The position numbers were made by a program, and so were the translations under genes. Below are positions 11,238 through 22,997 of a stretch of 64,000 nt of DNA, piece by piece (the first letter of the stretch is position 1; each line of letters opens with the position of its first letter). Source of the stretch: Hymenoscyphus infarciens (taxonomy: Eukaryota; Ascomycota; Leotiomycetes; Helotiales; Helotiaceae). Under the pieces are notes generated by a model that saw only the letters and a list, made by a program, of their open reading frames with translations, was not told the DNA's origin and did not search any database. The stretch spans positions 1-64,000 of the forward strand of contig LLCB01000028.1 of assembly GCA_001414345.1 (NCBI GenBank), read 5' to 3'.

Positions 11238-12457
11238 CTTGATTGAGAGATTGGGTGTCGGTTTGTCGTTGGTCGGTCGTTGTCAAAAGTTCGAAGAGGT
11301 CCTTTTGCAAAATTACCGTCAGTGTGCGAAAAGTGATCCTCGCACGGACCATGCCCCTCCGTCAAAAAAGCGGCGCTGAGTAGATTCAGTACGAGGTCCT
11401 TTACAGAAATGGTCACTTGTTCAAAATTATCCACATGAATACTTAGAAAAACTGTCATAGTTTCTACGTTGGCCTCTACTGCTCAGCAGCGAGTTTTCAC
11501 TACTTTCAAAGTCAGCTTCAAGAAAGGTTGATTGCGAGTGCCGCTTTTCTGTTTTTGATAGAACACGTGAGCACCACATTTATTCTCCTCCTTCCCAAAA
11601 ACATGGATATTTCTATTTATTTTACGATTTATATCCGTTTTTCCTACAATTGCAAGGTCATCATTGGCCGGTATGACCGTCAACTCTAAGAAGTCTACAG
11701 AACTACCAAAAATATTATTTATAAAACATTCCGACGCTCCTTTGTCATAAAAAGAAAGAAATCAAGATAGATATCACAGCCAGAGAATATAGAAAGCGAA
11801 GAGAGAGAGCAGGAAGCTTTAAGGATGAATCAATTGTCTGGCTCGCTCCTCAAACCTTGATGCTTGGCTTACTCGATAACTGTTTGGCTTACTGGACAAA
11901 CGATGGCTTACTGGCAACTTTATTCTTGGCCCCCAAACTTGGCATGGACTACTGCGAAAATGATGGCTTACTGGCAACTTTATTCTTGGCCCCCAAATAT
12001 TGTGTCTGGCTTACTCGTTGGTTGTTGGCTTACTGGTCAATTTCGAGTTACACAAAAACTCGGAGACATGTCACTCAACATACTCTCCGATGATACAGCC
12101 CCAATAATGGGGAGACAGTCACACTGTATTAAGTCAACAAATGGTCGTCCTGAGGCGAGTATGGCTTTAAGTTCCCGGTTTCCGCGATCTCATTTAGCTA
12201 CATGGATCTGAGTAAGCGATACGAAAGTTCTATGTACCCACTTCATTGAAAGCTCCAGTGTATTTTCAAGGAAGCTAGCTCTTTATACATGAACATCAAC
12301 GTCATTCCTTAATCCTATAATCAGCAGACAGCAAAGTCCCAAGGGTTATGAACAACCTCTCCGGCTGCAACAACCACTAGCTCTAGCAATATCCGCCATG
12401 TTCAAAACCCCCACAGGGCAACCCACAAATAAACAAGAAAAGAGACTCAGAACACAA
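11238..12457. other. Intergenic region between RPL15 and the 12.5-kb gene
   Basis: It holds the RPL15 promoter side and the 3' flank of the next minus-strand gene. No gene is supported. It contains a direct-repeat cluster at 11866-12036, listed separately. Confidence 0.45.
11866..12036 (+). repeat. Direct repeat cluster with GGCTTACTSG core
   Basis: A 36-base sequence at 11902-11937 recurs exactly at 11962-11997, 60 bp downstream. Its core GGCTTACTGG, or the GGCTTACTCG variant, occurs six times, starting at 11866, 11886, 11905, 11965, 12008 and 12027. No gene model covers it. It is either a decayed local tandem duplication or a cluster of protein-binding sites about 1 kb beyond the RPL15 start. 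Confidence 0.7.
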
Positions 12458-13570
12458 TCATGGGTCAAACAACCTTCCGGTTCGAGAAGTGGCACCCAAA
12501 TCAAAAGCCTTCGAGATCTTTCTCATGCCCTTGTCTTGTCTTCTCGCAATCCTTCCCCAACCGACATACGCCTGACCCAGACCCTCGTAAATAACTTCCA
12601 CCGCGGGAGCACTCTCCTTCTCGATGGGGAATTCTTCAACTTCGTTCTGGACCATAAGGCTTTTGTATCTCTGCATTCCAACCGTTTGTCCAATTTCCAA
12701 GATCTTTTTACCTCTACTGTCTTCTTCATCCCAGGAGTTATGCGTCGGTGCTTCAACTGTAGTCGACAGCTTGGCATCTTCTTCAAACCTTCCGAGCATC
12801 ATTTTGGCATCTCGCAGGCTTTTGCGGCTCTCTTCATATCTTGTGGAGAAGTGTTGATTGGATGCTTGTTTAGATGCGTCTCTAAATTCTTCGGATGGCG
12901 CGTCACTGGGGCGTGAAGAGACGAAAGCTTCACCGAAGTCATCGACAAAGGTTTCATCGAGTTTGGAGCTACGAAAACAATAAGCTGTGGATAACTTTAA
13001 TAGGACTTCGAGATATATACCTTTCCGCGCTCAGTTCTTCAAGCTTGTTCTTGAGTTGTTGGTCGTCGTCTTTCAGTTGCGTATTGAACTTGTCAAAGTA
13101 TGGAGCTAAAGCCTTCGCAGCCAACTTCTTCTTTTTGCTCTCATGTTGAACGAGCGCGAGGAACTGTCTAGAAACTGAACATCAGTAGTGCGCAGAAGTA
13201 ATGAAGTGACACATTGAAAGCTTTAACACGTACTGCGACTCTGACCTTCCTTCATCTTCCTCGTACTCATCCGCCATACGAACGCGCGCGGGCTCAGACT
13301 TTCGACTCTTGCTCTTCTTGATCTGACGAACTACGGGCGCATTGTCATCCGAGACCGAGACGGACAAACTATCACTGTCATCGCCTGCTTCACGCGCATC
13401 ATCGACTTCTCTTCGTGGTGGTGATTGTTTTCGCTGCTTCGATTTCCCAGAAGGGCCGGCGCCTTCTTGGTGTTAGCAAAGAATGTCGCGCGCGAATTCG
13501 GAGTCCCAAAGCCCATTGGCGAAGATGGCAACGTACCTTCCGACTTGCGTTTGGCTGCTGGTCTTGTCAT
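12458..13570 (-). CDS. Hypothetical coiled-coil protein, basic N-terminus
   Basis: I do not recognise this family. Four exons (13570-13537, 13462-13234, 13167-13021, 12968-12458) join in phase through 74-, 66- and 52-nt introns and give 306 residues. The N-terminal 90 residues are disordered and mixed basic/acidic (KRKSEG, KKSKSRKSEPARVR, YEEDEG), suggesting a nuclear location signal. The middle, from FLALVQHESKKKKLAAKAL to LEELSAE, is a charged helix likely to form a coiled coil. The C-terminal part has conserved-looking blocks such as GMQRYKSLMVQNEVEEF and GWGRIARRQDKGMRKI. The first acceptor could also lie 3 nt upstream (CCAAG), adding one residue. Confidence 0.68.
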
Positions 13571-14311
13571 ATTGGCGTGGATGTGTAGTCCGTTGCGCTC
13601 CGAAAGTCGCGCGAGGGAAGTGTCGACACCAAAACGTGGATGGTGATAAGGCTCGCCTCGAAAAATGCGTGCAGGTACCTGTGACTTGCTATACTTGATT
13701 GAAAGATATAATTCAAGTCAAAGTCAAAGTCGCAGTTTTAATGGATGATGTTGTGTGAGGCGGATGAGTGTTGGCGGGTTCGGAATTTAGAAGTGTGTCT
13801 GTCCATCAGTCAACCAAAACGGGAAGGGGTTATGGAGTCGCGACTGCCTCAAGCCGTCAACGTTTAAACTTCAACACCACTCAAGGTGCCTACTACACCC
13901 ACTGCACCACCCACAGTCATAGGTAGAATCAATCATAACGCATGTATAAACAGAATTGGATATATAGGATCATCATTCCAAAAGAAGTAGAAACAAAGGG
14001 GGGTATGCGCAAAAGATCAACATCTCCATCCTCTCTGGAAAAGTTAGACCAGACCAAAATATACCCAAACAGTTCAGAATCCTTAGCCCAGAGATTCCCC
14101 AAAACTGCTTTCCCAGGTTCCCCCCAAGTCTCTATCCCAACCCAGATCCCAAAGAAAAACACAAATCAAAAATCTCATCTATTTTTGAAACCACGGGAAT
14201 TTCTTTTTAGCAAAGTCCACAGATCCTGAGCTACTTTCCAGCGTTAAACTACGTTGATATATCGCCTATCTCAACGTTAGCTACTGATCGGTAAGATTGT
14301 GGAAGGGGGTT
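13571..14311. other. Intergenic region
   Basis: It contains the upstream region of the 12.5-kb gene and the 3' flank of the RasGEF gene. Small frames at 13929-14229 on both strands show no family resemblance. Nothing else stands out. Confidence 0.45.
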
Positions 14312-17300
14312 TTATACCTCATCATCAACTGGCATTTTACAATCTAGTATCATTCCTCTCGCATCGTCATTCTTACTTAGATTTGGATATGGCAAGACCT
14401 GACTCTTCATAATAGGAAGGATAACTTCCGATAGAACCTCGAACTTCTTCCAATTAATTCGCTCGCCATTGGCGCCGACGAATGTTCGGCTGCCTTCCTC
14501 AGCAGAGACAAGATCTCGTCGGGTCAAGGGGATAAAGGGGATACGCGGTACCGGGGAGTTTTCCCAGGCTAGACGATATGCAAAATGACTCTTCTGACTT
14601 CCCATCAAAAGAACTAATCTAGCAAACCGCTTTTGAACGTCCGCAGGAACAAGTGCCCGAGTTTGTGCAAGACGGTGGATAGCGGTTCCATTGATGCCAG
14701 CCAGAACGGCAGCAAGACCATTATAGTTATTGAGCTGCCGTAACTTCAGAGCAACAGTCATGAATTTCTCTAGCATCTGTGCACGATGTTTGGCCTTGTC
14801 TCGAATAAGGATCATATTCGCAACCCAGTGTGCAATATGATTGAAGTGGCTGATCATCCGGTTGACGTTTGCAAGACTTTTGCATTTCTCCTTTTGTTCC
14901 AAGGGGAGACTGACGTGTCGAACAAGGTCTCGGAGTCGTATTGACGAAAACATGACCCAATCGATTCGTGTCATTTCATCCGCTATATCGTCCTCTGAAA
15001 TGTCCATGAAAATTCGATATCGGAATTTAGTGAGAGGGAGATTAGATTTTGGAAGCATCCTGGCTGCTTCCTTCTCATAGTCTTCCACAGTGTGAAATGA
15101 TGTGGCTAATGAATGGGCGAGAGAATCTGGCCGTCCAGAGTAGGTCGAACCAGTTTTAGACTCGAATCGATCCAATTCCTCATCCTCGTCGTCGCCAACG
15201 TGTAATTTTTGAACGTCTTCTTCCAAATCACTTTTGGACTCTGGTTTTATCCGCGTAGCTGGAGATCCAGAGACAGACTCTGCAAGGCTTCCGCTTTCAC
15301 TCTCCACATCTGCATCGGTCCGAGCCCATCCGGTGTCATCATCCTCTACAACCCGGGATTGAAGTTGCATTCGCATATCTTGAGCTGCAGCGGCAAAGAC
15401 TGGTTCCCCAGACAAATGAGTTATAAATCTATCGAGATTTCGACTTGTAGAGGGACTAGCAAAATCTCCTGGGTAGGTTGAAACCCACTTGGCGATCACG
15501 GTTATAATCCGAAGCTGGGTTGCGGTCCGGGTAAGATAATGTGTATTTTTGTCGTCCGCAATAGTTTCTAAACGGGCTAATATTGCTGCAAACAACTCCC
15601 CCGGGGCGGCAAACTTCCTATATAAACAGAGAAAAATGTCGGAAAAGTTGTAATCCGACCTGGACATATTCTGGCCCAAAAGTCGATCAACCAGTTCATC
15701 AAAGGTAACTCCGGAAACCTTTGCCGGTTTATCAAAAAAGTTGTCGTCATTTCGTTGTAGTATTGGAGTATCATCGGCATAACGGTACGAGGAATCTACG
15801 TCAGATTCCTCCATCTCAAGATAATTATTATCAATGGTATGCCCGGGCGAATGGAGTGGCGAGCGAGATTTCGAGGCGGTTAGTAGTTTGCTGCTCGAGT
15901 CGCCACTTTGGAAATTTTCATACCGGAAGGCAGGGTGTGATGACAGAGGCGGAGCTGAGTGCGGATCCGGGATTTTGAATTGATGGTGCAAGTTGGATCG
16001 CGACGAGGGAGGCTGTCTGGAAGACACGGGAGGTGGTGATGGAAAACCACGAAGAAGTGAGTATTCGCTACTGCTGCGGCTGTGTCTGGATTGCTGACTC
16101 AAGGGTGTTTCAAGATGCTGGTGATGTGATGAAGTACTTGTAGCGCGGGGTCTTGTTCCTGTTCCGGTGCCGGAAACATCTGCCGCTGTGTCAGAACTAA
16201 CCGCATATGTGGAATTTTAGACTTTTCCCTCGAAGATTGACAGCTGGGGGTGGGGGGGGGGGGGAAATTGAGAAATATGTGTGTATATATGAGATGAATG
16301 GGCTGGGAAGTTTGCAGACCGCTGGAGTGGGAAACAAGGAACGGGATTTTACGAAAAAGCGAACCCGGGAGGATAATTAATAGCGTGGCCAAAGCAGACT
16401 AACTGACCATTTCTTTTTGCCATGATGGCTCTTAGCATCGAGGCTAGACACAGCCTTGCACTTTCAGGTACATTGGCCGCCGATTTCAGAGCCTCAACGC
16501 AAGAGAGACATGCAGATTCCATGCTCGCCACATCAATCTGTCGTGTGTTTTCCGGGTTGTCACATTTGCAGGAGACGAGGATGGTAGGCATGGCAGAATT
16601 CACAAGACCGTCTGGAGGGCTGGTTAGCTGTATGGTTATCAATTCATGGACTTCCAAGAAACCGTACTCAGAGCTTGGGGAAGAGCGGCGATGCTATCGC
16701 GGTTCATAACATCGTAGAGCAGCAGAGCACCGTCCATCCGGGGAACAATATGCCCATTTATCTGCTTGGGCCATTCTATGCGGCGGTCCTGAGCGATGTC
16801 GAAGCTTTCGAGCTCCAATTCCACAAGGCTTACCGTGTAGACGATATTGTCTACCGACATGCGAAGACTCGAAGTGATAGAATGTGGCAATGAGCGCAGC
16901 CCCAACGCGCCCTGTATGAATGTACTTTTCCCGACACCACCACTTCCAATTACTGCTATGTTGATGTCGGCCATCCCGCTTCGCGACTGAGGCTATATTG
17001 AACATTCGCGTTAGTCTAAAAGCCAATGCCACCAGCGGACACGGGAAAGGGACGACGCACCGGAATCATGGCCAAATTATTGGGGGAGCGAGGGGGATCC
17101 GCATTCTCGAACTTCTCCGGAGACTGGGTTGCGGACCTTAACTCCTTCGACAGAGACACAGATTGCGGGGTCTGGAATTGCTTGAAGAAGGGGTCGTCTG
17201 CTATGGAGGCGACACTTCCACGGTGCTCTCGCTGGCTCTCGCCAGACTGTAGCATCGATTGCGGCGTAGAGGCAGTTCGTGGGTTTAGAGTGCGCGGTGT

Positions 17301-17662
17301 TGTGTTGGAGCTGGAACTCGAGGGCTTTGGACGGTCTCCACGACGGGCGGAGTGAAGGAGGCCCACTGTATCCATTTTTGAGAGCGAGTCCATGTATGTG
17401 TCGACTGCAGGTGGTCTGGTTTGGGTTTCCAGGCTGTCTGTGTGCTGAACCACGGCAGCCTTCAGGTTCTCGGGAGCTTGCAGTCGCCGCGATTCATGAT
17501 TATCTGTCAAAGGACGTCCGAGTCTCTTTTCGAGGGGTTAACAGCTATCGCAGCAGCGATTATGGTGTTGCAGGAGGAAACTGAAAGATCAACATCTGGG
17601 AAAGGACAGATGAGTGAGTGTAGTACCGGGCACGAGGGATTTCCGATCCATTCGCGGGGCAT
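14312..17662 (-). CDS. Ras guanine nucleotide exchange factor with N-terminal Ras-like domain
   Basis: The C-terminal half has a RasGEF_N (REM) domain (VTFDELVDRLL... to about 15380) and a full CDC25 catalytic domain (about 15070-14340; EMTRIDWVMFSSI, RMISHFNHIAHWVANMIL, LRQLNNYNGLAAVLAGING, IPFIPLTRRDL). It should load GTP on a Ras-family protein at membranes. Upstream, in the same continuous frame, lies a Ras-like domain with P-loop GSGGVGKS (near 16935). Exons after the first: 16992-16668, 16611-16408, 16185-14312; the intron between 16407 and 16186 is 222 nt and includes a poly-C tract. The first exon is open from 17510 to 17061 but lacks an upstream ATG; a frame from the ATG at 17662 runs to a stop at 17508-17510, shifted by one base. 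So the 5' end is uncertain: frameshift, sequencing error or an unseen splice. The first in-frame ATG is at 17393. Confidence 0.75.
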
Positions 17663-20558
17663 GGTAGGGCAGGGGATCATTCAGACCAATGAGGAATCAC
17701 TACCTGCTCACGAGGCAGACTATGCTTCAGGGTCGCGATCCAATTGTTAGAGTGCTGCCATTGTTTTGATTGGAGGCTTCAACTTATGATCCCCTTCTAT
17801 GATATTGATCAAGAAAAGAAATATATAATTATACCAAATCTATTTTAAGCCAACAGACAATTACTCCCCAACAATCCAGACCCTGAAATTCGACGAAGAA
17901 CACAGATCTTTGAAATGACGACAGCGGCTCATCAAGCCTTATAATTCTTTCTGGCATCAGCTCCACCTGTTCTCAAGCCAATACTAATGCAAAGCTCAGA
18001 CAAACATCACCTGTCTTACACGTGTCAGTTAGCGTTGCTTTAGTTTGCATCGAACTAACTAAGCGTAGCAGGCAATAGTGTGGAGTAACAAAGTCTTGTT
18101 CATGACCTACTTGAACCCTACTTGAAATGAAATTTCGGGAATCCTCCTATATATTAATCTAATAATCCAAGTTCGCAGTAGACAATTGAGTGCAACAGTA
18201 AACAGCTTTGGTTGTTCTATACTTAAGAGATGAATATAATAATTTTCCGAGATTATGTTAGAACGATGACAGACCAGAAAAGAGCTCGGTTGAAACAAGA
18301 AATAAGTCCGTGACTTTGCCATTGACTTATTCGCAACTCCTTTGGTAGCGACGTAGAAGAGCTATTGTTATGCAGAGAGTCTTTATGTAGCACTGAAGTC
18401 CAGAGGTGCAATATTAAGAGAGTTAGACGTTGCGCTGGGTGTACCCATCTAACTTTGATTGGACGAAACAGTCTGGAGTGCTTGAAGGATTGGAAGAGTC
18501 AAAAAGTCAATTTCTTGACCTTTTCTCAAACACTCTTGAAGGATATCTGTCATTGTCCTAGAATTATCAGAGTAATAAGAAATAGGTGTATACGGAGAAA
18601 ACTCTTGCGGAGTATTTACTCCGACAAGCGATACAAATAACTCAGGAGATACTGTAAGGAAACAAATATATAAATCTCATCTTTAGACGGAAACAAGTGC
18701 GCTTCTAGCATCTTCACCCCCCGCCTATTTATTAAAAAGATGCTCCCTGTTGGTCTTGACGAGACAACCAAATACCGTACTCCATCCCAAAAATCTCGAT
18801 CACACCCTCAAAAGGTAACCTGCACCATGACATCAAAAACAGCTCTGTATCTAGAACTTCAGCATCCTCGGAAAAAAGAATGGAACCTGTCAAACAGAAA
18901 CACAATTATCATTTACCCGGCGGGGAATCCTTTTTAGCCGCAACAAAGTCGGACAGTGGTGCTACACTGTGTATCCCAAACCGAGATCTTCAACATGATC
19001 AAACTCAGAATAGGAGAGTAATAGCATGGCAAAGGAGCGAATAGTAATTTCCCAAGACAAACTTAAAGTTCCCTGGAACCCCGAAGGGAAGAGCTAAGGA
19101 GCACACCACTACGAACACCGCATTGTTCTCTACTCCATAGCCTAGAATCAAGCTCATAGAATCTAGTACAAGCGTACACAAAAATAGGAAATATATCGAT
19201 TCAAGTTTCGAGTCCAAACGCCACAAAACTCCTCGGGGTGTACGAAGACAAGACTGGAAAAACGATACAGTTATCGGTGATACAATCCCGTATGAGCGGA
19301 GCACTAGCACCAAATCTTGTAACCCAAAACCGAGTCTTGAGAATAGCCGTCCAAGAAGAGCTTCACAGAAACAGGAACGAGAGAGAACATGTAACTCCAA
19401 ACCCAAGATCGTGGCAACCACACCTTTCCCGTGTTGAAACCGGGGAGAAGAGAACGACGAGGAAGCAGAAAGGATGGGGTTCTCAACCGCTGTTTGTAGA
19501 CAGACTTCTCGGAATGTCGATCGACTCACTTGACAAAACTGGTACGTGGTGTAGGTGGTGCTTCCCCACTAAGGTACTAGTACCTAGCCCAGCACCACGA
19601 GGTCTCGTGAGCATCCAGCCCAACGCCAACACCACCACCAGTACCAGCAAAAACACAATAACATTCCAAAAACTCCGAGCGCAAGCTGAACTAGAGGTCA
19701 AACAAAGCTACACATTCCATCAAGTCCCCTCCACATTTAGACCGAAAAATTGGAAGAATGAGGGGTGTGATGGTGTGTTGATGAAGAAGGAAATGGGCTT
19801 GTCTTGCCGAGCCGTCCTCTCATTTGTGGCTAAAGCGCCAATCAAATCCAAGCACCATCAGACCTCGCCAAAACGATGTGCTAAAGCTGAAGATGAGGAT
19901 GGTATGATATTATACAGACAGTGATTCAAGTCAGCTTGTTAAGAAATGTCAGCGTATCCAAGTAGGTAGTCCACTGGTTAATCGTCGTTGTTCTGGAAAG
20001 AGAGGGAGAGGTACCCCACGAGATCAATTATGCCGGAGCTGCAAAGGGGACTCCACCAAGCTGCAGCTTTCCCAATCGAGCCCAGTTTCCGTATCTGTGC
20101 CAATGCCGAGAACCAGCATTAAGCTCCATTAGGAGGGCAGACTGACCTGAGCTCCTGTCGCTTCGTTTTCTTGAATGGTGGCTTCGTGACAAGTTCGGAC
20201 ACGACCGTCGACCGTATGTTACCATGGCCAGCCCAAGACGCATGTAGTGTGATGTAGGCGGACTTTTATCCAAAGTTTGTGGCGCGTTCTTCTTCTTCTT
20301 CTGTCCCCTCGCACCTCCCTGGGGGTTTATAGTACTTGTACTCGGTAACCGCCCCTCTATGCGCGTACACTTTGTGATCATATTCCTGAACAATCGAGAA
20401 GAAAAAACGGCGATGCATGCTTGAGACCTGTTGTGACTCGTCGTGCTCCCCCGCATCTCCATACCCCAATCTATCCCTGGAACGTTCTGTCTCGTACTTT
20501 GTGTACACTTGACACCTGACATATCCCATCCCTCTATAAAGCTCGTTTACCGCCCAGC
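17663..20558. other. Long gene-poor region
   Basis: No gene is supported in these 2.9 kb. Overlapping frames at 19005-19529 (-), 19238-19924 (+) and 19483-19701 (-) lack good ATG starts. One has a hydrophobic run, but none matches a family. The right end is the promoter of the plus-strand gene at 20559. A non-coding RNA cannot be excluded. Confidence 0.4.
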
Positions 20559-21522
20559 ATGGCGACCGTTGAGGCATTATCAGTTCCAGATTGCCCTGCG
20601 GTAAGTAAAACTCCCCTTTTATTGATTCCCCGCCATTCAACGCCCTCCTTACTTATTGACTTTCTTGCAACAGGGAGCACCTATAAGATCAATGACATAT
20701 CCTCTACGGGAACTCAAAGGCCCTACCGCCAAGCGGAGGGTCAAGCAAGGCGAACCCTTCGACGCAGATGATTTATGTCGCCGCCTCGAAGCCCACCTGA
20801 CCGAGCAAAGATTCAGAGCCGAAAAGCGACGAGAAGCCAGAGTTGCGAAAGCTGCTGCTGGACCCTACGTTCCCATGGTCGCAGCAACAGCATTCCAGAG
20901 AACCGCAACACCAGACATTCTGCGACAAGTCCATAAACTTGCCGAGCCCGCGCTGAAAACACAATCAAGCATCCACTTCGAAGAACCCGGATTTTCAGCT
21001 CTGAAAAGAACCCAAGCTCGGGACCACGCTGCGATTGAGAAAGAATGTGTGAGGACCCGTAATCAATTCCAATGGGGTCACGACATGGAAGAGGCTGTCA
21101 TTCTAGACATCGATCGTGATATATACAAAGCGCCACAACGAACATTCCGACCAGAAACATCACATCTCAGAATTTTGCGAAATTTAAACGTAATTCGACG
21201 CTTAAGTACAGGGGACTTGCTTTCGGACGATGAACAACTTCAAGGGACCGTGAAGCCAAAATCGAAACCATTGTTTGAAGCAAACGATAGGAATGACTGG
21301 GCCCAGAGGGATGATGTGGAGAATCGACACCCGAAAAGAGAATGGGTAACCCCATTTTTGAGGAAGAAAGACTCAGGTTGGATGATGATGGTGAGAGGGG
21401 AGAAGGGTCTTGGACATAAAAACGAAACTTTGACGAATATTGGAAACTTGGGCTCACCTCCTGATGCCAGCAAGAGCGGGAAGGGGAGGTTTTTGGCACG
21501 GTTTAAACGGCATCCTAGTTGA
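20559..21522 (+). CDS. Hypothetical protein, unrecognised
   Basis: A 14-codon first exon (20559-20600) joins in phase across a 73-nt GTAAGT...CAACAG intron to a long second exon (20674-21522), giving 296 residues. I recognise no domain. The protein is hydrophilic and rich in Arg and charged residues. It has a helix-rich N-terminal third (DDLCRRLEAHLTEQRFRAEKRR), a conserved-looking middle (RNQFQWGHDMEEAVILDID) and a basic tail (GRFLARFKRHPS). It has no signal peptide or membrane segment. The clean intron phase and the absence of stops over 283 codons support a real gene. Confidence 0.75.
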
Positions 21523-21906
21523 CATCAGTACTAACATCAGATGTCATGCGGCGTTTGGGTATTTCGCAACGAACTTCAGATGAATTTAATGAACTTAATT
21601 CCACCCACGGCTTGGTTTGATCCTGTGAGAGTATTCACTAGACTGGGTATATAGCTAGTTTTCCGCAATCCAAGTAATCGCTGACTGCCCCCGAGTGACC
21701 CAGACTGATCATGTCTATCGGTATGGAATTCTGGTGGTGTTCAAGGCCTCTCTGTTTTTGTAGTCTCTCCAGGAAACCAAAGTTTAAAACTTTGCTCCCC
21801 AGTAACCGGACTTGTAAGCCTTATTCTGCCTTCTGTATGGTAATATGGTAATTGTGATCCCCTTGGATATGGTCTTCTCCGTTCCTTTTTAGATGCGAAG
21901 ATTCCC
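21523..21906. other. Intergenic region between convergent genes
   Basis: This is a short 3'-to-3' spacer between the plus-strand hypothetical gene and the minus-strand HIT1-like gene. It is AT-rich with no visible element. Confidence 0.45.
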
Positions 21907-22684
21907 TCAGCCCATTTCTTGATTCAGGATCGATTCGATTAACCGCGCATTTTCTTCATCAATTTGCCTGTGAATAACTTCCTGGGCATCGAGAGTCTCG
22001 TCTCCTGACAAGATATGAAGAATCAACTTGGAAAATTCTCTGACGCCTTCACCGTCTCCATCACTGTCACTCCTGGCTTTGCGTAGCGCTTCGACTCCCT
22101 TCTGCATTCCGCGATCGGAGTTCCACGATTCTTTTCCACCTTTCTTCTGCATTCCCTGTAGGAAACTCGATTCTTCCTCACCCGTAGGTGGTAGCGTAGC
22201 AGTATTGATCTTGGTGAGCTGAGAAACGAGGAGTGGGTATCTCTTGAAGAGGATCTGTAATTCCTTCGAGTCATCCAATGCGGCAAACGGTCCTTGGAAT
22301 CCGGCGGCAGCTACGGTGCCAGGTCTGGGTATGGTGTTATTAACGATGGGTACGGTAACGTTTGGCTTGCTAGGAGGGTCTGGTTCAAGAGGATGTGTAG
22401 GCTTGTGAATTTTTAAGCATGCGACGGAACAACTTTATCGTGTTAGTATGCGAACGCAGTTGCGATTCAAGGAGTTCTTACTAGGGCAGATGGCAACCTG
22501 AACGGGAGCATTTGTATTTTCCTTCTGCCTCGTTGCACACTCCGCAAGTTTTTGCTTGTGAGGATACGGGTTCTTGGGCGGGGGAGGAGCCTGGTTCTTC
22601 AGAAATGGTTGCGCCAGTGGCAGCGACTTCGCCTGTGATATCTTCTATGAGGGGAGGGCCTGCTGTGTCTGCGGTGCTGCCCAT
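21907..22684 (-). CDS. HIT1: HIT-type zinc finger protein, HIT1/ZNHIT3-like
   Basis: HIT1 relatives help assemble box C/D snoRNPs in the nucleus. Two exons, 22684-22482 and 22432-21907, join across a 49-nt GTAAGA...AAAG intron with a TACTAAC branch site, giving 242 residues. The splice restores the zinc finger: C47-x2-C50 ... C59 ... C64, then YCSVAC (C69, C73) and H77. Between C59 and C64 there are four residues (SRSG) where the family normally has two, an apparent 6-nt insertion. The C-terminal part (LQILFKRYPLLVSQLTKINTATL) matches the helical region after the finger in the family. It is divergent from NFU1, 313 bp away. Confidence 0.85.
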
Positions 22685-22997
22685 GGTGAATAGATTTGAG
22701 GTAGATTGATTGAAGAAAAAGGAGAGCAGTTTGGTTGCTAGAGTGTTGTGAAATTGGCAAGCATTTATTGTTGCGCTGGACAAAGTTCTTTCTTGTGATG
22801 CTCACTTGCAGGGATGGCCTTCAAAAAAGTTTGACTCCAGCGTCATTGAGCCGAGGGGGGGCGAGACTTTGAAAACCAACACCGACAAATGGTAACGAGT
22901 TGTTTGTTGCTTATCAACCAATCCACCTCCCTTCACCTCAATTCTCTCAAGACTCTCAAGATTACAATCGCATACAATACAACCATTCAGCATCACA
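22685..22997. promoter_or_regulatory. Shared divergent promoter region, HIT1-like / NFU1
   Basis: The 313 bp between the two start codons must hold both promoters and both 5' UTRs. I could not identify a specific regulatory site. Its compactness suggests shared control. Confidence 0.35.

Noticed and set aside
16632..16658. Intron ending at CATACAG inside the Ras-like domain
   Set aside because: It would be about 36 nt, below the usual minimum; the CTCCAG acceptor gives 56 nt with a GCTAAC branch site.
19005..19924. Overlapping long frames on both strands, one with a hydrophobic run
   Set aside because: They start with GTG or TTG only, contradict each other, and match no family.
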